A DNA stretch of 64,000 nt from Schlesneria sp. (GTDB taxonomy: Bacteria; Planctomycetota; Planctomycetia; Planctomycetales; Planctomycetaceae). Below the pieces are notes generated by a model that worked only from the letters and a program-made list of their open reading frames with translations, was not told where the DNA came from and did no database searches. The position numbers and the translations under genes are program-made. Positions 34,798-47,741 of the stretch are shown here, in pieces. Location of the stretch: positions 62,001-126,000 of the forward strand of contig JAQGHU010000106.1 in assembly GCA_028291515.1 (NCBI GenBank). The letters run 5' to 3'. How positions within the stretch are numbered: position 1 is the stretch's first letter; each line of letters begins with the position of its first letter.

Positions 34798-36334
34798 ATG
34801 ATGGCCAAGAAATCGTCCGCGCGGACTGCAAATCCGCCCGATTTGTCGGATCAAGCAGTGGCGGAAACCACCCGTCCGCATCCCTTCGATGGACTGCGGG
34901 AGTTCTGGCAGACAACCGCTCCATATGATCCCCACAGACCTTTGGAGTCGTTGCAAGCTCGGTACGATCAGGGGAAGGCGTTGCGTCAGCAGACACCACG
35001 CGAGTCTCACGCGACATGGACGCCGCCCGTGGATCGACCGGATCCGGTCTCGACAGTGTTGGACAGCAATGCAGGACGTGAAGAGGGATTGATCCCGCTG
35101 CGGATGGAACGCATGGCCGAGTCGCCGTTTGCGTTTTTACGCGGTGCGTGTGCGGTCATGGCCAGAGATCTGGCTCAGACGCCGATCAGCGGACCGCAGG
35201 TCATGCTCGATGGCGATGCGCACATCAACAACTTCGGGCTGTATGGCACGCCGCAGCTCGATGTCGTGATCGACATCAACGACTTCGACGAAGGGACCGT
35301 GGGAATGGGATCTAAAGCGACTGGTCGCCAGCGTCAATGTGGGTGGTCGTGACAATGGACTCGATCTTCAGGAGCGGCGTTCGGCGGTGATGCGGTGTGT
35401 GTCCGGATATGCAGTGAATGCCCAGCGACTGATGAAGCTGGGGATCTTGGAAACCTGGTCGCTGTTCGCTTATGCCGAGTTGGAACGGAACGAACCGGTG
35501 CTCAGTCGGGCAGGCGTTCAAATCAGCAACAAATTTCGGGCCATCGCCAGAAAGGTTCTAGCAAAGGCTCAACGGACCCACAGCAAATCTCTGTTAGACA
35601 AGGTGGCTGGGCGTCAACCCGACGGCACTTGGCGATTTATCGAAGCCCCGCCAATCCTCACGCATCTTGATGAGCCGACGCGACAGAAGGTGATCGCTTC
35701 ACTAGTCGACTATGCCGAGACGCTATCCCCCGAGTACCGGTTCATGTTGCGTCGCTATTCAGTCGCCGATGTTTGTCACCGCGTGGTCGGGGTTGGTAGT
35801 GTCGGACTGCGCGCTTACTTGCTGCTGCTATTTGGCAAAGGCGAAGACGATCCGTTGTTTCTGCAAGTCAAAGAGGCGGTTACACCGGCGCATGCGCCGT
35901 ACCTGCCGAAAGTCGAATACCGAATCGATCACGAAGGCCGTCGAGTCGTCACAGCACAGCGTGCCCTGCAATCTCTGGGTGATCCGCTACTCGGTTATGC
36001 GACGATCGATGGGCGGCATTACTTCGTCCGTCAGATGAAGAACTTGAAGGCCTCCATGCCAGTGGAATGGCTGACCGGTGAGTCGTTTGAATTCTGGTGC
36101 TGGATCTGTGGTGTCCTGCTGGCTCGTGCGCACGCTCGCACCGGCGACATCGCCAAGATCGCAGGGTACATTGGCAAATCCGACGCGTTTGCGAGCGCGC
36201 TGGCCACGTTTGCAGAAACCTATGGTGACCAGACCGAGCGCGACCATGCGGCACTTGTCCAAGCGGTCGCCGCGGGCCAGGTGAATGCAAGCTACCAGGA
36301 CAATCTCGAATACGATCAAGCGATTGAGACGTGA
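34798..36334 (+). pseudogene. DUF2252 family gene interrupted by a frameshift
   Basis: The first frame (34798-35352) encodes a DUF2252 N-terminus with RMERMAESPFAFLRGACAVM and the catalytic-like GDAHINNFGLYGTPQLD and DINDFDEG. After that it reads nonsense to a stop. The second frame, from about 35300, continues exactly as the family should (WEWDLKRLVASVNVGGRDNG) and goes on to the end at 36334. The break is therefore near position 35299, within DFDEG-T-x-WEWD, where a few bases seem lost. I cannot distinguish a true mutation from an assembly error. The DUF2252 fold is kinase-like, function unknown. ATG 34798, AGGA upstream. Confidence 0.85.
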
Positions 36335-36406
36335 GGAAAATCGCCCTTGTTCAACCATTAGGTAGCTAGTCGGCATTCTTCTAATGCACAATTCACAGGA
36401 CCACCG

Positions 36407-36997
36407 TCACTCGTCCTTGAGTTCCTTCAGGCGAGTCTTGACCCGTTTCTTTTTCTTCTTCACCTTCACGACTTTTTCTTGGGCGACGGGTTCGGGCATC
36501 CAATAAGGTTGCGAGAGAATTGCCAATCGCCCAGCGACGACAAACCCGAAGATAATCATGCAGAAGCCGATGATCGGATACAAAGCGCGATTTGCAATGA
36601 TGCCGTCATGAACCTTGGCATACGAGACGATCTGCTGGCCATCTCGTTCGATCTGCCAGATCCAGGCATTTTTGAAGGCGTCCGTCCAGACTGTAATCGT
36701 CTCGCCCGATTTCACGGCCTCGGTTAGTTCGCTCGCCTGCGGAAACCAATACGGATACGTGAATCGCTGGCGGTTAACAGTGAAGACCGGATACGGCTTG
36801 GACGAACGGCGAGATCGATAATACTCGGTCTCGACCTGCACGACGCCGGTCAACTGCTGCAATGACTCCAGCGGCACTACTCCCGTTTCCACGTGAGCCT
36901 TGATCAGCAGAAACACACCGACACCCACACAGCCGATCGCCGTCACGCCAAGACGCAGAAAATCTCCGACCGGCATCTCGAATTCAGAACGGCTCAT
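36407..36997 (-). CDS. Membrane protein (DUF3592-like)
   Basis: A 196-residue protein with two transmembrane helices (about 13-33 and 142-164) flanking an extracytoplasmic domain with KPYPVFTVNRQRFTYPYWF. This helix-domain-helix layout with a YPV/F-V-R-F strand resembles DUF3592 proteins, but I am not certain. The tail is very basic (KVVKVKKKKKRVKTRLK) and probably faces the cytoplasm. ATG start at 36997. Function unknown. Confidence 0.6.
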   Translation of the reverse strand: MSRSEFEMPVGDFLRLGVTAIGCVGVGVFLLIKAHVETGVVPLESLQQLTGVVQVETEYYRSRRSSKPYPVFTVNRQRFTYPYWFPQASELTEAVKSGETITVWTDAFKNAWIWQIERDGQQIVSYAKVHDGIIANRALYPIIGFCMIIFGFVVAGRLAILSQPYWMPEPVAQEKVVKVKKKKKRVKTRLKELKDE

Positions 36998-37565
36998 GAT
37001 TCACCTGACGACGATCGAATGTTGACCCAGTACGCAGGAGCATAGGATTGTCGATATAATGTGTTAATTCAATCGCAACTACGATATACCATTAATCTAT
37101 CGAATCCAACGACTCCACCTTGGGAATGGTCAAGTTGTCAGAAAGCAAATCGGGTTTCCTCGTCATTGCTGCGGGCTGCAGTTTGCCAAATTCCTCCCTC
37201 TGATGGTGATGGAGATCGCGGCGTCCCTAGTCGTCGTCTTGGGCTGGCTGGCCGCTGCTCGCGTTGAGAATCACAGCTATGAATACCTGAACAGCTTGCC
37301 AACGATCGTCATTCTCTCTGCTGCTTGCGGCATCATCGGTCTGACGGCGATTGCTCCTGCCGGTTGCTTTCGACTCCGCAAAACGTAGGCGACCAAAAAA
37401 AACGCTGGCAGATTCGCTACCTTGAGTCTTCAGGGCTGCCAACTTAGCCAACGATGCGAGTAATGATTGGCACAACAAAGAATGAAAGTGAGGGAAGACA
37501 CGGCTTTGTCGAAAACTCCAAAACCGTGGCACCCGAATTCATATGAACCTTCATCGCGCGATCAT
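36998..37565. other. Intergenic region, no confident gene
   Basis: 568 bases. A 61-codon plus-strand frame at 37203-37388 (two hydrophobic segments, IAASLVVVLGWLAAARV and IVILSAACGIIGLTAIAP) could be a tiny membrane protein, but the start lacks a clear ribosome binding site. Nothing else recognised. Confidence 0.3.
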
Positions 37566-40429
<2,864 letters not shown>

Positions 40430-40485
40430 CAGTCAGGAATCCGAAGGACTTCAGTGCGTGCGCACCGAGGCTTCTTTTCACTCCG

Positions 40486-41598
40486 TTAGCGGTCTCGGGA
40501 CAGCGGCATGATCACGTAGGTGTAGTGATCATCCGTCGTCAGTACGGCGGGGTCTTCGTGAGAAATCAGTTGGAAGCGGAACGGCGACCCGCTGTCGAGC
40601 GACTTCAGGAAGTCGGCAACGTAACGCGGATCGAAGGTGATCTTCACTTCTTCGCCATCGTAGGCGATCGGGAGTTCAACCTTGGACTGGCCAATGTCTG
40701 CGGCCTGACTCGCAAGCTTCAGCGTTCCCTTAGTGAAGATGAAATCGACGCCACGGCTCTCTTCGCTGGTGACAATCATCGCCTGGCGGATCGCCCCGTA
40801 GAACGGTGCGGCAACCATGTCGATCTTGGCGGCAAAGGAGGTGGGGACAACGCGACGCCAATCGGGAAATCGACCTTGGACCAGTTGGCTGGTGATCGTC
40901 GTTCCGCCACTGCGGACGGCGATGTCGTTAGGATGAATTGCGATCTGAACTTCCGCTTCGCCTTCGCCCAGGCTGCGTTCGATCAGCGTCATCGCTTTGG
41001 ATGGAACGACCGGTGGCGTGGCTGGTAATGGTGCAGACCCGACGACTTTGCACTCGCCGGAGACGACTGCCAGCCGGCGACTGTCTGTCGCTGCTAAGGT
41101 GACTCGTTCAGGAGTAAACTCGATTTGAATCCCACCCAGGGCATAGCGAGTGCTCTCGGTGTCGGTCGCGAAGATGGTGCGACGAATCAATTGTCGCAAC
41201 GTGGCGGCGGTGATGACGAAGTATTCTTCGTCGCCAAAAGTCGCGACGGGCGGGAAGTCGGCGGGGTCTTCGGCGGACAGACGGAATTCGCTGTATCCAC
41301 AGCGAATCCAGATCGCATCGCTGGTGATTTCGAGTTTGACGACATCATCGCTGAGTTCGCGGAGCACGGCCAGCACGCGCGCGGTTGGCAGCAGGGCTTC
41401 GCCGGACGAATCGGCGACGACATCAGGAACTTCGCACCGCAGGCCAATTTCGCTGTCGGTACCGATCAGAACCACTTTGCCGCCGGAGACCTGCAGCTTG
41501 ACGTTCTTCAGAATGTCTTTTGTTGTTCGCGATGGGACGACACCGGCCACGGTTTGAAAGGCGCTCGTCAGGGAAGCGCGCTGGCAGGTCAGCTGCAT
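40486..41598 (-). CDS. dnaN: DNA polymerase III subunit beta (sliding clamp)
   Basis: A 370-residue clamp with three repeats; the N-terminus MQLTCQRASLTSAFQTVAGV and TTKDILKNVKLQV are typical, and the C-terminus ends YTYVIMPLSRDR, close to the clamp consensus YVVMPMRL. It holds polymerase on DNA at the fork. The frame is open 55 codons upstream of the ATG at 41598, but that ATG is the family start. It leads the dnaN-dciA-gyrB cluster; dnaA and recF, frequent neighbours elsewhere, are absent. Two promoter-like elements lie in the 240-base upstream gap. Confidence 0.96.
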   Translation of the reverse strand: MQLTCQRASLTSAFQTVAGVVPSRTTKDILKNVKLQVSGGKVVLIGTDSEIGLRCEVPDVVADSSGEALLPTARVLAVLRELSDDVVKLEITSDAIWIRCGYSEFRLSAEDPADFPPVATFGDEEYFVITAATLRQLIRRTIFATDTESTRYALGGIQIEFTPERVTLAATDSRRLAVVSGECKVVGSAPLPATPPVVPSKAMTLIERSLGEGEAEVQIAIHPNDIAVRSGGTTITSQLVQGRFPDWRRVVPTSFAAKIDMVAAPFYGAIRQAMIVTSEESRGVDFIFTKGTLKLASQAADIGQSKVELPIAYDGEEVKITFDPRYVADFLKSLDSGSPFRFQLISHEDPAVLTTDDHYTYVIMPLSRDR

Positions 41599-41697
41599 AG
41601 TAAGGGGATGCTTTCGGAAGGGGTTCTTTAATCTTGCAGCATCGATCAGCCGGTTGATGCTGCCATTCCTGTGAGACTTACTTTTCTGAGCCGGAAA

Positions 41698-41815
41698 GTA
41701 TACCAAATTTAGGCGGAAAATAGCAGCCTCCCGCGGGCAATTGACACCGGTTTTCGCCCCCACTTTGCCAGTTCTCGCTTCGCCGTCTTATCTCGCCGTA
41801 AATATTGATTGACAA
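41698..41815 (-). promoter_or_regulatory. Predicted promoters upstream of dnaN
   Basis: On the minus strand, TTGTCA (41810-41815) and GATAAG (41787-41792) have a 17-base spacer, 5/6 and 4/6 matches to the sigma-70 consensus. A second possible site is an extended -10, TTGGTATACT (41698-41707), with no good -35. Both are upstream of the dnaN ATG at 41598. Prediction only, by eye. Confidence 0.4.
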
Positions 41816-41838
41816 ATAAGATGCGGCAGGCCGATTGC

Positions 41839-42564
41839 TTAGAGTTGACGCAGATCAGCGACGGTCAAGCGGCCATCGTGCAGAGCGGAGGCAACCAAGA
41901 CGCGCGAAGCCCCCAAAGTCTTGCATTTTTGCAGGTCGCCAACGCCCCGGACACCCCCTCCGCAAGTTAGACAGATCTGGGGAAATTCCGCCTTCAACGA
42001 ACGACATAACGTATCCGTTTGACCGCCACTCGAAGTCCCGACATCAGCCAGATCGAGCACGATCAGTCGCGAGACGCCACTGGCGACCGCTTGCCGGACG
42101 ACCTCCGCAGGGTCGTCGCTCCAGCCTGCCGAATCACTGGAAAGCAGAGTCCGACCGTTCTTCAGATCCAGGCTGAAGGTGACTTGGCCCTGGTTCGCTG
42201 TGACGATCTCCTCAAGCATCTTCGGGTTGGGGCACGATTCCAGCCCGATAATCGGTTCCGCACCGATGCGTCGCAGTTCCAATGATAAGGCGACATCGCG
42301 GACTCCGGCATCAACGAGCAGACTGAAGCCATCTTTGACCAGTGCCTGGTAGCAGTTCCAGTTTGGTTGTCTGTCGACGATGGCATCCAAGTCGGCCAGA
42401 TAGAGATTGGTGAAGCCGAACGTCGATCGCATTGCGCGCGACACATCTAACGGCCGCACGCTGGTCGTGAGTTTGGATTGAAGTGGTCGGTACTCGGATC
42501 GTTGTCCGGCGATTCCGCGGACCACGACACCCCCCAACAGATCGATGACGGGCAGAACTTGCAT
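41839..42564 (-). CDS. HisA/HisF-related TIM-barrel protein
   Basis: A 241-residue (beta/alpha)8-barrel related to HisA (phosphoribosyl-formimino isomerase). It begins MQVLPVIDLLGGVVVRGIAG, has GVRDVALSLELRRIG and the phosphate-binding CGGGVRGVGDLQ near the end, with GASRVLVASALHDGRL. It is shorter and more divergent than true HisA, and is not inside a his operon. The closest family I can name is the COG1411-type HisA paralogues, which in methylotrophs, archaea and planctomycetes accompany tetrahydromethanopterin metabolism; this assignment is inference. ATG start at 42564. Confidence 0.72.
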   Translation of the reverse strand: MQVLPVIDLLGGVVVRGIAGQRSEYRPLQSKLTTSVRPLDVSRAMRSTFGFTNLYLADLDAIVDRQPNWNCYQALVKDGFSLLVDAGVRDVALSLELRRIGAEPIIGLESCPNPKMLEEIVTANQGQVTFSLDLKNGRTLLSSDSAGWSDDPAEVVRQAVASGVSRLIVLDLADVGTSSGGQTDTLCRSLKAEFPQICLTCGGGVRGVGDLQKCKTLGASRVLVASALHDGRLTVADLRQL

Positions 42565-42671
42565 GACGCTTCATAAACGAAGTAGACATTCTCAACTAAG
42601 TCCGCAGATAGTACTCTGCTGGCAGTCGCATCGCGCATTCGCCTTAAAAACTCGGACAGCGAAGGGTCACC

Positions 42672-43604
42672 GTGGCTGACAAGAGATGGCGATTACTGGT
42701 CTATTTGTTCTGGTGTGGATTGGCGGTCCTGATCATGCTGGCATGGATGCAGCGGTTACTGATTTATCATCCGACGAAAAGTAATGACCTAAGAGCGGAG
42801 AATGTCGAAGTTCCTCAGGCCGTCGTCGACGTTCATGTCACCACCCACGACAATTTGAGATTGAACGGCTGGCTGGCATTGGCGGGCCAGAAGCGGTCTG
42901 CGAAGGTGCCCGATGTCACTCAGTTGCTGTCACAAGGCCGGCCGCTGGTGATCATTTTCCCAGGGAATGGCGGCCATCGCGCGATGCGTCAGTATCTGCT
43001 GCAAGCGCTGGGTTTGCTGGGTGCTGACGTGATGATCTTCGATCATCGAGGCTTTGGCGATAATCCCGGCAAGCCGACGGAATCGCAACTAATCAAGGAT
43101 GCTCAGGCGATCTGGAAATACGCGACGGAAGATTTGAAGGTTCCTCCACAGCGGATCGTTCTGTACGGCGAATCCTTGGGTGGCGGGGTCGCTTCGAGGT
43201 TGGCGGGAGATTTAGGTACGAAGGGTATCGAACCCGGCGGCCTGGTGATCCAGGCCTCGTTCGATTCACTTGTATCAGCCGGCAAATATCACTTTCCAAT
43301 ACTCCCCGTCAGCCTGATCCTGATCGACCGATTTGAATCCGCGAAGTACATCGCCAAGTCCAAGTGTCCGATTCTGCATCTGCACGGCGAACTCGACCGG
43401 GTGGTGCCGATCACACTGGGAAAGCGACTGTTTCAAGCAGCCCCGGAAAAGTCGACTTCAGGAGTCCCCAAGCAGCTTGTCGTACTGCCTCGCACCAATC
43501 ATAACGATGTGTTTGGACCCGATCTTCGCCTGGTGATGACGGCACTTAGGGACTTCCTGGCGGGCGTCGAGACTCGTGCCAAGGTCGTGCCGAAAGTCAA
43601 ATAG
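42672..43604 (+). CDS. Membrane-anchored alpha/beta hydrolase
   Basis: A 310-residue protein of the ABHD13/BEM46-like serine hydrolase type. A single N-terminal helix (residues 8-27) anchors it. The oxyanion motif FPGNGGHRA follows at 95-103, and the triad is Ser168 (YGESLGGG), Asp242 (LHGELDRVVP) and His277 (TNHND). GTG 42672 with AAGGG six bases upstream is the start. Substrate unknown. It is followed by a Cys-rich peptide gene 63 bases later. Confidence 0.9.
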   Translation: MADKRWRLLVYLFWCGLAVLIMLAWMQRLLIYHPTKSNDLRAENVEVPQAVVDVHVTTHDNLRLNGWLALAGQKRSAKVPDVTQLLSQGRPLVIIFPGNGGHRAMRQYLLQALGLLGADVMIFDHRGFGDNPGKPTESQLIKDAQAIWKYATEDLKVPPQRIVLYGESLGGGVASRLAGDLGTKGIEPGGLVIQASFDSLVSAGKYHFPILPVSLILIDRFESAKYIAKSKCPILHLHGELDRVVPITLGKRLFQAAPEKSTSGVPKQLVVLPRTNHNDVFGPDLRLVMTALRDFLAGVETRAKVVPKVK

Positions 43605-43679
43605 GCTTCTCAAGCATCGCGATTCTGTTATGATCCTGCCGTCGCTTCGGTATTAGTAGTCCGTCAGGTGCGCTTGTCC

Positions 43680-44117
43680 ATGAGATGGGGCCTGCTCGTC
43701 AATCACGCCTTAAACCTGCTGCTGGCGGTCGCTTTGATGTGGCCGTCGTGGATGTGGGGAAGTTGTTGTTGCTCGCGCCGCTCTGTTGCCCAGAAATCCT
43801 GCTGCCAATCGAAAACGATCGAGACGAAACGCCCCTGCTGTGCAGCGCGAGCGATCGTCAAAGCCGAGCGAGCTAAATCGACGGAAGTCCGTTCGTCGTC
43901 CAACTGCCGCTGCCGGTCTCAGATTCAAACTTCACAACTGGCGAGTTCCGTTCGCACGGATTCGATCACTCCACCAGTTCAGACCGTCGCGGTCGATCGA
44001 GCGCCGGCCCTGTTGTTATCGACGGGGGCTACTCCCTCAACAAGGGAAACTCGCTTCTGGCAAGACTCCATCGACTCACCGGAGCGGTGCGCGCGGCTCT
44101 GTCGTTGGCTGGCCTGA
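43680..44117 (+). CDS. Small exported Cys-rich protein
   Basis: A 145-residue protein with a hydrophobic N-terminus (residues about 4-24) followed by a Cys cluster: SCCCSRR, KSCCQSK, RPCCAAR, NCRCRS, so about 11 Cys in 60 residues. This suggests metal binding, consistent with the neighbouring TRASH/YHS-type protein. The remainder is Ser/Thr-rich and may be disordered. I chose ATG 43680; a GTG at 43668 is also possible. No strong ribosome binding site can be seen, so I am moderately sure that it is a gene. Confidence 0.5.
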   Translation: MRWGLLVNHALNLLLAVALMWPSWMWGSCCCSRRSVAQKSCCQSKTIETKRPCCAARAIVKAERAKSTEVRSSSNCRCRSQIQTSQLASSVRTDSITPPVQTVAVDRAPALLLSTGATPSTRETRFWQDSIDSPERCARLCRWLA

Positions 44118-44250
44118 TTTCTGAGTGGCCAAACTCTTGGCATCTGTCCGACGGTCTGTCCGTCGGTGATTCTGTTAGTCTTACGTTGACTGCTTGTTGA
44201 CCCCATCTCTCGGTTGCAAGATTGCAGCCCAACCTTGAAGGAGCCCGCTG

Positions 44251-44703
44251 ATGACGATTTCCAAGATGACGATGATGTGTTCCGCCCTGTTGCTTGCTGG
44301 TCTGGCTGCTTACGCCGCCGAAGAAAAAGCTGCTGCATTCAAGGCCACGTGCCCTGTTTCCGGCAAGCCCGCTTTGGAAGACAAGACCGCCGAATACAAG
44401 GGAGCGAAAGTTTACTTCTGCTGCGAAAACTGCCCGAAAGCTTTCGCCAAGGATCCCACCAAGTTCGCGACCAAAGCCAATCAGCAATTGGTCCTGACCG
44501 GTCAGGCTACTGAAGTGAAGTGCCCATTGTCAGGTGGCAAACTGAATCCAGAAACCGCCATCGAAGTTGGCGGCGCAAAGGTTGCCTTCTGCTGCAACGA
44601 TTGCAAGGGCAAGGTTGAAGCTGCCAAGGGCGACGCTCAAGCCGATCTGGTCTTCAGCGACGCTGCTTTCGCCAAGGGCTTTGAAGTCAAGAAGGCCAAG
44701 TAG
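44251..44703 (+). CDS. Exported protein with two TRASH/YHS-like Cys domains
   Basis: A 150-residue protein. The signal peptide ends LAAYA-AEE. Two similar domains follow: the first has CPVSGKPALEDKTAEYKG and FCCENCPKAF, the second CPLSGGKLNPETAIEVGG and FCCNDCKG, i.e. CPxSG...FCCxxC. This pattern is like the TRASH/YHS metal-binding fold. Location is outside the cytoplasm. AAGGAG seven bases before the ATG supports the start. Heavy-metal binding or sensing is inferred from cysteine layout. Confidence 0.8.
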   Translation: MTISKMTMMCSALLLAGLAAYAAEEKAAAFKATCPVSGKPALEDKTAEYKGAKVYFCCENCPKAFAKDPTKFATKANQQLVLTGQATEVKCPLSGGKLNPETAIEVGGAKVAFCCNDCKGKVEAAKGDAQADLVFSDAAFAKGFEVKKAK

Positions 44704-44708
44704 TTCAA

Positions 44709-44762
44709 AGTAGACGGCACACTCCGTGTGCCGAACTCAGCACACAATGTGTGCTGTCTACT
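44709..44762. repeat. Copy 2: 54-bp double-hairpin palindrome
   Basis: The sequence AGTAGACGGCACAC (44709-44722) pairs with GTGTGCTGTCTACT at the end (44749-44762, one mismatch), and the inner unit is also an inverted repeat (GGCACAC/GTGTGCC at 44716-44732; CAGCACAC/GTGTGCTG at 44739-44756). The right-hand half 44735-44761 matches the copy at 19121-19147 in 24 of 27 positions. Confidence 0.7.
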
Positions 44763-44774
44763 CTGCGGGACACG

Positions 44775-44809
44775 AGTAGCCCGAAGGTTTACCTTCGGGC
44801 TACTTTTAT
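44775..44809 (+). terminator. Rho-independent terminator of the TRASH/YHS gene
   Basis: AGTAGCCCGAAGG pairs with CCTTCGGGCTACT around a TTTA loop (44775-44804), followed directly by TTTTATT. The stem is perfect. Confidence 0.9.
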
Positions 44810-44812
44810 TGA

Positions 44813-45325
44813 TTACGGCTTGGCAGGAATGGTGGTCGTCAGATCATTGACCAGCTTCGCAAGTAACTCGTGCGTCACTTGCAGCGGCACCGGAACCCGA
44901 CCCGGATTGGCAGCATCGTTTCGAAACCGACGCAACGAAAACCGCCCTGCTCCCTGCGACGACAGCAGCACTTCGTAGTACTTCGTCGTCCCGGGCGAGC
45001 CAACGTCTGGCGGAGTCGATCGAATCAGAACTTCGTTGGCGCTGGCGTCGTATTCGAGCGGCCCCAGGTTCTCAAGCAGATAGGTGATCCGCTTACAAAG
45101 AGCATCGCCCCACTTCTTGAGAGCATCAAGACTCGCCGCATTCAGCGCGGGAACTTCCAACCGCAGCTCTTCACACGACACGCCCAACGCCTCGACGCTC
45201 AGCAGATCAACGGACAATCCGACACCGCTGCCGTCGGCAACAGTCACGGTCTGCGGGGGCAGAAAGTTCTGTCCGATCAGCGGGGTGAGGGCGGCGGCAA
45301 GATCAAGACTCAGAGACATCGACAA
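44813..45325 (-). CDS. Hypothetical protein
   Basis: A 170-residue soluble protein with alternating strands and helices (MSLSLDLAAALTPLIGQNF, LDALKKWGDALCKRITYLLEN, LRLEVPALNAASL). No family recognised. The frame begins MSMSLSLD; a second Met two codons on is equally possible. It converges with the TRASH/YHS gene, whose terminator lies just beyond its 3' end. It is probably a real gene because it uses the full space and has normal amino acid composition. Confidence 0.6.
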   Translation of the reverse strand: MSMSLSLDLAAALTPLIGQNFLPPQTVTVADGSGVGLSVDLLSVEALGVSCEELRLEVPALNAASLDALKKWGDALCKRITYLLENLGPLEYDASANEVLIRSTPPDVGSPGTTKYYEVLLSSQGAGRFSLRRFRNDAANPGRVPVPLQVTHELLAKLVNDLTTTIPAKP

Positions 45326-45662
45326 TCCTTCATCGTCGGAATTTTCGTAGGGGACTCCGTCTCCTAATTATACGTTGAAATTGGTTTGAACTCGCGACTT
45401 GGGAGCTGGAATTTCATGAGAAATCGAACCGATGATGCAACCAAACTCACTCCGGAGTTGTCGCTCACTCAGACAGATGTCCAATTGTGGTCTGGCAGAT
45501 ACCCCTCAATTTAACGAGAACGCATTCAATCCACCTACGCAGATTGAATCATGGTAGACCGCAGAAAAGCGAATTTTTGTTGCGCATGAACAGAAGAAAA
45601 TTCTGTAGATTATTCGACCGGTGTAAAAAGATCGTAGAATTGGGTGGCGGGCGCGAAAAGAC
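45326..45662. other. Intergenic region, no gene seen
   Basis: 337 bases. Frame 45487-45723 is not protein-like. The stretch is somewhat A/T-rich and should contain the promoter of the small gene pair. Confidence 0.35.
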
Positions 45663-45902
45663 ATGGCAGAGCATCATCCGCAGCAAGAGGTCAGCGACGC
45701 GATACAGCATGCATTGGATTTAGGTTGGCGAGTCATACGGGGGACGGGGCACTGCTATGCCACGTTACGCTGCCCGCAGCACGATCGATCTGGATGTCAG
45801 GTGCGTGTCGCGTCGACACCGCAAAATGCAGGCAATCATGCTCGTCGGATCGTCCGCGAGATTGATCGTTGCATGCACTTGCGAGAGGAGAACGAAGAAT
45901 GA
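45663..45902 (+). CDS. Small protein, HicA-like fold suspected
   Basis: A 79-residue basic/His-rich protein: EVSDAIQHALDLGWRVIRGT, GHCYATLRCPQHDRSGCQVR and NHARRIVREIDRCM. The helix-strand-strand-strand-helix order, a central G-x-G-H and a C-terminal helix with RR-I-x-R-x-x-I resemble HicA-type double-stranded-RNA-binding toxins. Two cysteines are unusual. Its stop overlaps the next start (ATGA, 45899-45902), so the two are co-translated. No strong ribosome binding site is seen. A toxin role is inference. Confidence 0.65.
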   Translation: MAEHHPQQEVSDAIQHALDLGWRVIRGTGHCYATLRCPQHDRSGCQVRVASTPQNAGNHARRIVREIDRCMHLREENEE

Positions 45903-46162
45903 TTTGGCGATTCACTTTGGAATTAAAGGTTGTTGAGCTGACTGACGCTCTCGCGGAATCGCTTTACAGTCATTGCAGTGATGCGACATTGTCAGGCTCA
46001 GGTGGCTGTGCGCGAGTAGGCTTTGATCGCGAGGCCGTATCGCTACAGGCGGCGATTCATTCGGCGGTTAACGATGTACGGTCTTTGGGATTGCATGTCG
46101 AGCGGGTCGAAATTGAAGCTCCCGACCTTGTCGAAACTGAGTTGGCGCAATGGAGTGCTTAG
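45899..46162 (+). CDS. Partner protein of the HicA-like gene
   Basis: An 87-residue protein: WRFTLELKVVELTDALAESL, then SGSGGCARVGFDREAVSLQA, then AIHSAVNDVRSLGLHVERVE. The pattern F-D-R-E-A-x-S-L-x-A-A-I-x-S-A-V-x-D-V resembles a small family of proteins found beside the first gene type in other bacteria, as I recall; I cannot name it. An antitoxin-like role is inferred from pairing and translational coupling. The start overlaps the upstream stop. Confidence 0.65.
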   Translation: MIWRFTLELKVVELTDALAESLYSHCSDATLSGSGGCARVGFDREAVSLQAAIHSAVNDVRSLGLHVERVEIEAPDLVETELAQWSA

Positions 46163-46214
46163 TACGAGAACTCAAGAAAGTCCTCCTTGAGTCACGATCA
46201 TGCCTACGATGCGG

Positions 46215-47741
<1,527 letters not shown>

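Noticed and set aside
45487-45723. Plus-strand frame overlapping the HicA-like gene
   Set aside because: Different frame from the well-organised pair and without protein character.
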